Shown piece by piece: positions 45,382-48,829 of a stretch of DNA of 48,829 bases. The notes beneath the pieces were generated by a model. The model had not been told where the DNA came from, did not search any database, and was given only the letters and a program-made list of their open reading frames with translations. The DNA comes from Planctomycetota bacterium (GTDB taxonomy: Bacteria; Planctomycetota; Planctomycetia; Gemmatales; Gemmataceae). The stretch spans positions 1-48,829 of the forward strand of contig JACPZP010000078.1 of NCBI GenBank assembly GCA_016195405.1, in the 5' to 3' direction. How positions within the stretch are numbered: position 1 is the stretch's first letter; the number at the start of each line of letters is the position of its first letter. The position numbers and the translations under genes are program-made.

Positions 45382-46196
45382 GTTTGAGATGCGCACTGGC
45401 GCATATAGCGGATGCTTTCGCGCGCGATGGTGACGGGGTCGGGAGCATAATCGAAAACCTCGACGGAGACCCAGCCCTTGTAGCCCGAGTCCTTGAGCGC
45501 TTGAAAGATGGGAACGAAGTCGGTCGTGCCGAAGCCCGGGCCGCGGCGATTGACGTCGTTGGCGTGGAAGTGGCCCGCCTTGCCGCCATGCTTGCGGATC
45601 AATTCCGGCGTCGGGGCGTCGTCCGTGCTCATGGCCTTGACGTCCAAGTGAAGGGCGAAATTCGGATGGTTCAAGCGTTTCAAAATCTCGAACGCTTCGG
45701 CACACGTGTTGATGAAATCGGCTTCCGGCGGCGACAAGGGCTCAAGGCAGAGACGCACGCCGGTCTCTGCGAAGCCGCGAGCGGCACGTTCGAAAGTGTC
45801 GACCGCGAAATCCGTTGCCTCAGCCCTTGTCCTGCCGGCGGGTATGCGGCGCTGCGCGGGTGAGCCAAACACCATGAGATCGCCGCCGAGGTCGCGCGTG
45901 CATCGAGCCAACTCCACCAGGTATGCGGCCGTTCTCATGCGGACCTCGGCATCGGGCGAAGTTAGCTGCAACCCCTCGGTCTTGGCCAAGAGCCAGTGCA
46001 GACCGATGATTTGCAAGCCGCACGCCGCGGCTTCCGCGCGAAGCCGGCTGCGGGTCTCCTTCGATATGTCGGTGATGCGCGGCGCGAGAGTGAACGGCGC
46101 GATCTCCAGGCCCGTGTAGCCAAGCTCCGCCACGCACTGACAAACGCGGGCGTGTGCCCAGCCTTCAAATGTTTCATTGCAGATGGCGTAGCGCAT
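45345..46196 (-). CDS. Sugar isomerase/epimerase-like TIM-barrel protein
   Basis: A 283-residue xylose isomerase-like TIM barrel (AP endonuclease 2 family): LEIAPFTLAPRITDI, GLQIIGLHWLLAKTEGL, VRLCLEPLSPPEADFINTC with the metal Glu, NFALHLDVKAMSTD with the metal Asp, and AGHFHANDVNRRGPGFGTTD with metal His/Asp. The end VSVEVFDYAPDPVTIARES fits the family. Substrate unknown; such proteins often rearrange sugars or myo-inositol derivatives. The C-terminal ~12 residues (KLADERSESAG) come from repeat B, and repeat C lies 17 bases before the ATG at 46196. The gene is thus bracketed by two repeat copies. Confidence 0.85.
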   Translation of the reverse strand: MRYAICNETFEGWAHARVCQCVAELGYTGLEIAPFTLAPRITDISKETRSRLRAEAAACGLQIIGLHWLLAKTEGLQLTSPDAEVRMRTAAYLVELARCTRDLGGDLMVFGSPAQRRIPAGRTRAEATDFAVDTFERAARGFAETGVRLCLEPLSPPEADFINTCAEAFEILKRLNHPNFALHLDVKAMSTDDAPTPELIRKHGGKAGHFHANDVNRRGPGFGTTDFVPIFQALKDSGYKGWVSVEVFDYAPDPVTIARESIRYMRQCASQTKLADERSESAG

Positions 46197-46212
46197 GCTA
46201 GTAATCGTTCTA

Positions 46213-46285
46213 CAAGCCTGCAGGCGAGTCTTCGAGCCTGCGGGGTAACGGGCACCCCGCAAGCTCGAAGACTCGCTGCGGCTTG
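46213..46285. repeat. Dispersed ~80-bp hairpin repeat, copy C
   Basis: CAAGCCTGCAGGCGAGTCTT... ending GCGGCTTG, with GAGTCTTCGA and TCGAAGACTC arms. It lies immediately upstream of the sugar isomerase-like ATG (minus strand) and before the plus-strand MoxR promoter. No gene is seen in the rest of the 316-base gap 46197-46512; the ORF 46283-46516 is not supported. Confidence 0.8.
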
Positions 46286-46371
46286 AATTTCTTTTTTTGG
46301 CGCGCAGATCAAATTCAAACGTCAAACATTCATAAAGAGGAAATGAAAGGGCAAAAATCCACGCCGAATCC

Positions 46372-46401
46372 TTGCGTAGCGTCCGGCCATCGCGGTATGA
46401 T
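46372..46401 (+). promoter_or_regulatory. Probable promoter of the MoxR gene
   Basis: TTGCGT at 46372-46377, an 18-base spacer, then TATGAT at 46396-46401, about 110 bases before the start of the MoxR gene. Both boxes match sigma-70 consensus at 4-5 of 6 positions. Confidence 0.45.
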
Positions 46402-46512
46402 GGAATTCGACCGCCCCCGCCTACCGCAGTCCGGAATTCCGGAACCTTGTCGCATGCAGCCGGTTGAAAAGAAGTCCGAATCCTACTCGCTGCCAAGAAC
46501 CAGGATAATTTC

Positions 46513-47517
46513 ATGAATCCCGAATCCGACGTCCACATGCTGGAAACCCTGCGCTTGGCCCACAAACAGATGCGCGCCGAGATCGGCAAGATCATCATCG
46601 GCCAGGAGGCGGTGCTCGACCAACTCCTCATGGCCATCTTCTGCCGAGGGCATGCGCTCTTAGTCGGCGTTCCCGGCCTGGCGAAGACGCTCATGGTGAG
46701 CACGCTGGCGCAGGCGCTCGATCTGTCGTTTAAGCGCATCCAGTTCACGCCGGATTTAATGCCGACCGACATCACCGGCACGGAAGTGATCCAGGATGAC
46801 CCGGTTACCCGCCAGCGCATGTTCAAGTTCTTGCCGGGTCCGGTCTTCGCCAACATCGTCCTGGCAGACGAAATCAACCGCACGCCACCCAAGACGCAGG
46901 CCGCCTTGCTGGAAGCCATGCAGGAACGCAAGGCGTCGATCGGCGGCACGGACCATCCCATGAAGGACCCGTTTTTCGTTCTCGCCACGCAGAATCCGAT
47001 TGAGCAAGAGGGCACCTACCCCTTGCCCGAGGCCCAGCTCGACCGCTTCCTCTTCATGATCAAGGTCGATTATCCCTCCGATGCTGAAGAAGAACAGATC
47101 ATGCGGCAAGGGACCAGCGACGCCCAGCTCAAGGTGTCGAAAATCCTCCACGGCGAAGACATCTTGAAGCTGCAGCACATCGTCCGCCGGGTGCCGGTTG
47201 CCGACCACATCTTCGCGTATGCGAAGAAGATCACACGGATGACCCGGCCCGGAGCGCCCGAGGCGCCGGATTTCGTCAACAAATGGCTCACCTGGGGCGC
47301 GGGCCCGCGGGCGAGCATGAACCTGATCCTAGCCGCCAAAGCCCACGCGGTCTTGCAGGGACATGCCCACGTATCGGCCGACGACGTTGCCGCCGTCGCC
47401 AATCCGATCCTGCGGCACCGGCTGATCCTCAACTTCACCGCGCAAAGCGAAGGCATCGCGGTGGAGAATGTCGTGGATCGGTTGTTGCAGGCGGTTCCGA
47501 AGAACCAAGCCGCTTGA
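46513..47517 (+). CDS. MoxR-family AAA+ ATPase
   Basis: A 334-residue MoxR-type ATPase: Walker A GVPGLAKT (about 52-59), Walker B-type FANIVLADEINRTPPKTQ, then AALLEAMQERKASIGGTDHP and FFVLATQNPIEQEGTYPLPEAQLDRFLF typical of the family (short stretches of each are conserved). The C-terminal helical lid has ARAHAxVSADDV-like KAHAVLQGHAHVSADDVAAVANP. MoxR ATPases act as chaperones, often with a VWA-domain protein and a DUF58 protein; no such partner is visible before 47586, so partners may lie elsewhere. AGGAT is 7 bases before ATG 46513. Confidence 0.95.
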   Translation: MNPESDVHMLETLRLAHKQMRAEIGKIIIGQEAVLDQLLMAIFCRGHALLVGVPGLAKTLMVSTLAQALDLSFKRIQFTPDLMPTDITGTEVIQDDPVTRQRMFKFLPGPVFANIVLADEINRTPPKTQAALLEAMQERKASIGGTDHPMKDPFFVLATQNPIEQEGTYPLPEAQLDRFLFMIKVDYPSDAEEEQIMRQGTSDAQLKVSKILHGEDILKLQHIVRRVPVADHIFAYAKKITRMTRPGAPEAPDFVNKWLTWGAGPRASMNLILAAKAHAVLQGHAHVSADDVAAVANPILRHRLILNFTAQSEGIAVENVVDRLLQAVPKNQAA

Positions 47518-47585
47518 CGGGAATTGAAAATTGACAATTGACAATTTCAATTTTCGCACACCCTTTACCCCTCAAGGAATTCGCC

Positions 47586-47960
47586 ATGACGCCTGAAGAA
47601 CTTGCGGATCGATTGCTGACTTTCGCGGCGCGAGTTGGGAAACTCGTGGATGCTCTGCCGGACACACGTATGGGAAGACCTATTGCTGGCCAGCTGATTC
47701 GCTGTGGGACGTCTCCGGCTCCAAATTACGAGGAAGGCTGTGCGGCCGAGAGTCGTGCGGACTTTGTGCACAAACTGAAAGTGGTGCTCAAAGAACTCCG
47801 CGAATCGCGATCCTGGAACCGATTGATCCTAAAGTGTGAACTCCTTCCAAGCGCGAAAATCTCGGACCTTCACGACGAATCGTGTCAACTCTGCAACATC
47901 ATCGGCCAGTCGGTCGTAACGAGTAAGGGACTTAACAAAACCGGCAAGGAAATCGAATAG
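47586..47960 (+). CDS. Four-helix-bundle protein (S23/IVP-like)
   Basis: A 124-residue protein with the S23-type four-helix-bundle pattern: EELADRLLTFAARVGKLVDA, then GRPIAGQLIRCGTSPAPNYEEGC and DFVHKLKVVLKELRESRSW, a well-known sequence set (TIGR02436-like). These small proteins occur in 23S rRNA intervening sequences of some bacteria and also as solitary genes of unknown role, as here. CAAGGAAT is 7 bases before ATG 47586. A short A/T-rich inverted patch (GAAAATTG...CAATTTTC, about 47527-47558) precedes it. Confidence 0.85.
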   Translation: MTPEELADRLLTFAARVGKLVDALPDTRMGRPIAGQLIRCGTSPAPNYEEGCAAESRADFVHKLKVVLKELRESRSWNRLILKCELLPSAKISDLHDESCQLCNIIGQSVVTSKGLNKTGKEIE

Positions 47961-47976
47961 ATCCAACTGAATAGGG

Positions 47977-48324
47977 CTAAGGCTTGGATGCCGGATAGGC
48001 TGGCTCGCCAGAAAAAGAGCACTTCTTGAGCGCGCGAGTTGTTCCAGGGCGCGCTGAGGTCTTGTTTTGCGGACCAAGGATTATTTCCACATCGATCTCA
48101 AGGGCATTAAGCAAAGCCATCAATTGGCCTGTGGAAAACCCGGTGTGTCGGCCATTGGTTAGTTTCGAAATATCCGGTTGCTTGAGTCCGAGACGTTCCG
48201 CCGTTTGCGCCTGTGCAAGCCCGAGCCTGCGGATGCCGTTACAAATCTGGCGGGCAAGTTCAGCCTTGAGCTGAACGTCTCCCGGATTCTGAAATCCGAA
48301 GTCATTGAAAACGTTGCCGATTGC
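47977..48324 (-). pseudogene. XRE/HigA-type antitoxin remnant without a start codon
   Basis: In this minus-strand frame a ~115-residue stretch reads as a HigA/XRE-type antitoxin: NVFNDFGFQNPGDVQLKAEL, then GIRRLGLAQAQTAERLGL and KQPDISKLTNGRHTGFSTGQ with the helix-turn-helix. The homologous family begins ~12-16 residues earlier, but here a TAA (48325-48327) comes right before the conserved part and no ATG, GTG or TTG follows before it. No matching HigB/RelE-type toxin is next to it. It looks like a truncated or decaying toxin-antitoxin gene. Confidence 0.6.
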
Positions 48325-48377
48325 TTATATCAAAGGGTCCTGACATCCTGATACCTTTTCGCTGCGCGATTGGACAG

Positions 48378-48688
48378 TCACTTGTGACTCTGGTAATTCG
48401 CCTTGTTGCGCTCAAACCACTCCCTCCACAGTGGAATATCGGCCCTCGTGTGCATGGTTTGACCTGCCGCGCGGTTTACCACGCCCGTAATCCGTTCCAA
48501 TCCAAGGCACGCCTCACTTTGAACTTCAGAATCCGCATCCTTCAGGCAATCTCCGAGTATGAGAATGTCCGATTTGTCGCCGTGATCGGCAAATGTTTTG
48601 CAAGCGAACCGCCTGTCGTGCGCCTGCTTGGAATGAAGAGCCTGCATTAGCAACGGCATGCCCGAACGGTCTTTGAGCTGCAAGAGAG
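48378..48688 (-). pseudogene. HEAT-repeat protein, 5' end cut by IS element
   Basis: The minus-strand frame encodes MPLLMQALHSKQAHDRRFAC, then DILILGDCLKDADSEVQSEA and EWFERNKANYQ, a HEAT/PBS-lyase-like repeat pattern. The frame continues upstream beyond 48688, but there the sequence matches the end of the IS element rather than repeats, so the rest of the gene is presumably displaced to the far side of the insertion. The ORF that starts at 48761 therefore mixes IS and HEAT sequence. Function unknown. Confidence 0.55.
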
Positions 48689-48829
48689 TGAAGTGCGCCC
48701 CTGGCGCTGGACCAGTAACATAGTTCTTACTGGACCGCCCAGGGAGACTTTTCCATGGCACGCACTCGACGTTCCTTTCCCGACCAGTTCAAGGCACAGA
48801 TGGTCCTCGACCTTTTGACCGGCGCCGCT
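48689..48829 (+). mobile_element. IS3-type insertion sequence, left end
   Basis: A likely IS end at about 48689 (TGAAGTGCGCCCCTGGCGCT), judged from where the HEAT-repeat frame breaks off. The transposase gene begins at ATG 48755 with AGGGAGA 7-8 bases upstream and runs off the window. The right end and target-site duplication are not visible. Confidence 0.65.
48755..48829 (+). CDS. IS3-family transposase OrfA, N-terminal part
   Basis: The first 25 residues, MARTRRSFPDQFKAQMVLDL followed by LTGAA, match the start of an IS3-family OrfA helix-turn-helix transposase (RRxFxxxFKxxxVxxxL). It is truncated by the window end. With OrfB it would form the transposase by frameshifting in such elements; the rest is not seen. 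Confidence 0.75.
   Translation, partial: MARTRRSFPDQFKAQMVLDLLTGAA

Noticed and set aside
46283..46516. Plus-strand ORF before the MoxR gene
   Set aside because: It spans the promoter and leader of the MoxR gene and has no family features.

Overview
The window looks like chromosomal DNA of a planctomycete (Planctomycetota, probably near Gemmataceae/Pirellulales). This is inferred from gene content, not from a database search. The signs are: a signal peptidase I with a very large insertion carrying two CxxC pairs; an exported BNR/sortilin-type propeller protein; a TIGR03067-like protein; a DUF4912-like protein; a short ceramidase-like protein; many TPR proteins; moderately high GC; and many dispersed hairpin repeats between genes. 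No rRNA, tRNA, CRISPR array or phage region was seen. One insertion sequence begins at the right edge.

Layout. 1-2858: the end of lepA, a small HicB-like gene, and signal peptidase I in two overlapping reading frames. 2953-6831: a YbgC-like thioesterase, then TolQ/ExbB-like and TolR/ExbD-like genes, a further membrane protein and a membrane-anchored P-loop GTPase; the gene order recalls the start of a Tol operon. 6879-10584: tyrA and a purS-purL fusion, overlapping by 17 bases. 10612-16130: a TPR protein, an exported propeller protein and an M42 peptidase. 16140-19896: two paralogous short-chain dehydrogenases around a 21-bp tandem repeat, an orphan HicB-like gene, and a divergent TetR regulator followed by an ImmA/IrrE-like metalloprotease. 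19980-22934: a sigma-54-dependent two-component system on the minus strand. 23233-30408: an S9 peptidase, small hypothetical genes, an AlkD-like DNA repair protein, exported TIGR03067-PDZ and TPR-PPC proteins, and a DUF4912-like protein.

31145-41423 is a complete F-type ATP synthase cluster (atpZ, an AtpI-like gene, B, E, F, H, A, G, D, C). It is unusual in three ways. atpA carries an in-frame TAG. Two nucleotidyltransferase paralogs and a DUF4160/DUF2442 pair lie between atpA, atpG and atpD. Subunits c and b have predicted export signals.

41677-48829: a B12-binding radical SAM protein, a small lipoprotein, a ceramidase-like protein, a sugar isomerase-like protein bracketed by two copies of an ~80-bp hairpin repeat, a MoxR ATPase, a four-helix-bundle protein, an antitoxin gene remnant without a start codon, and a HEAT-repeat gene apparently cut by an IS3-type element that runs off the window.

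Most striking: the split signal peptidase whose second half starts with a good ribosome site and a lipoprotein-type signal; the Tol-like GTPase operon; the interrupted atpA inside a gene cluster invaded by toxin-antitoxin-like genes; and a TetR promoter that appears leaderless with its operator between -35 and -10.
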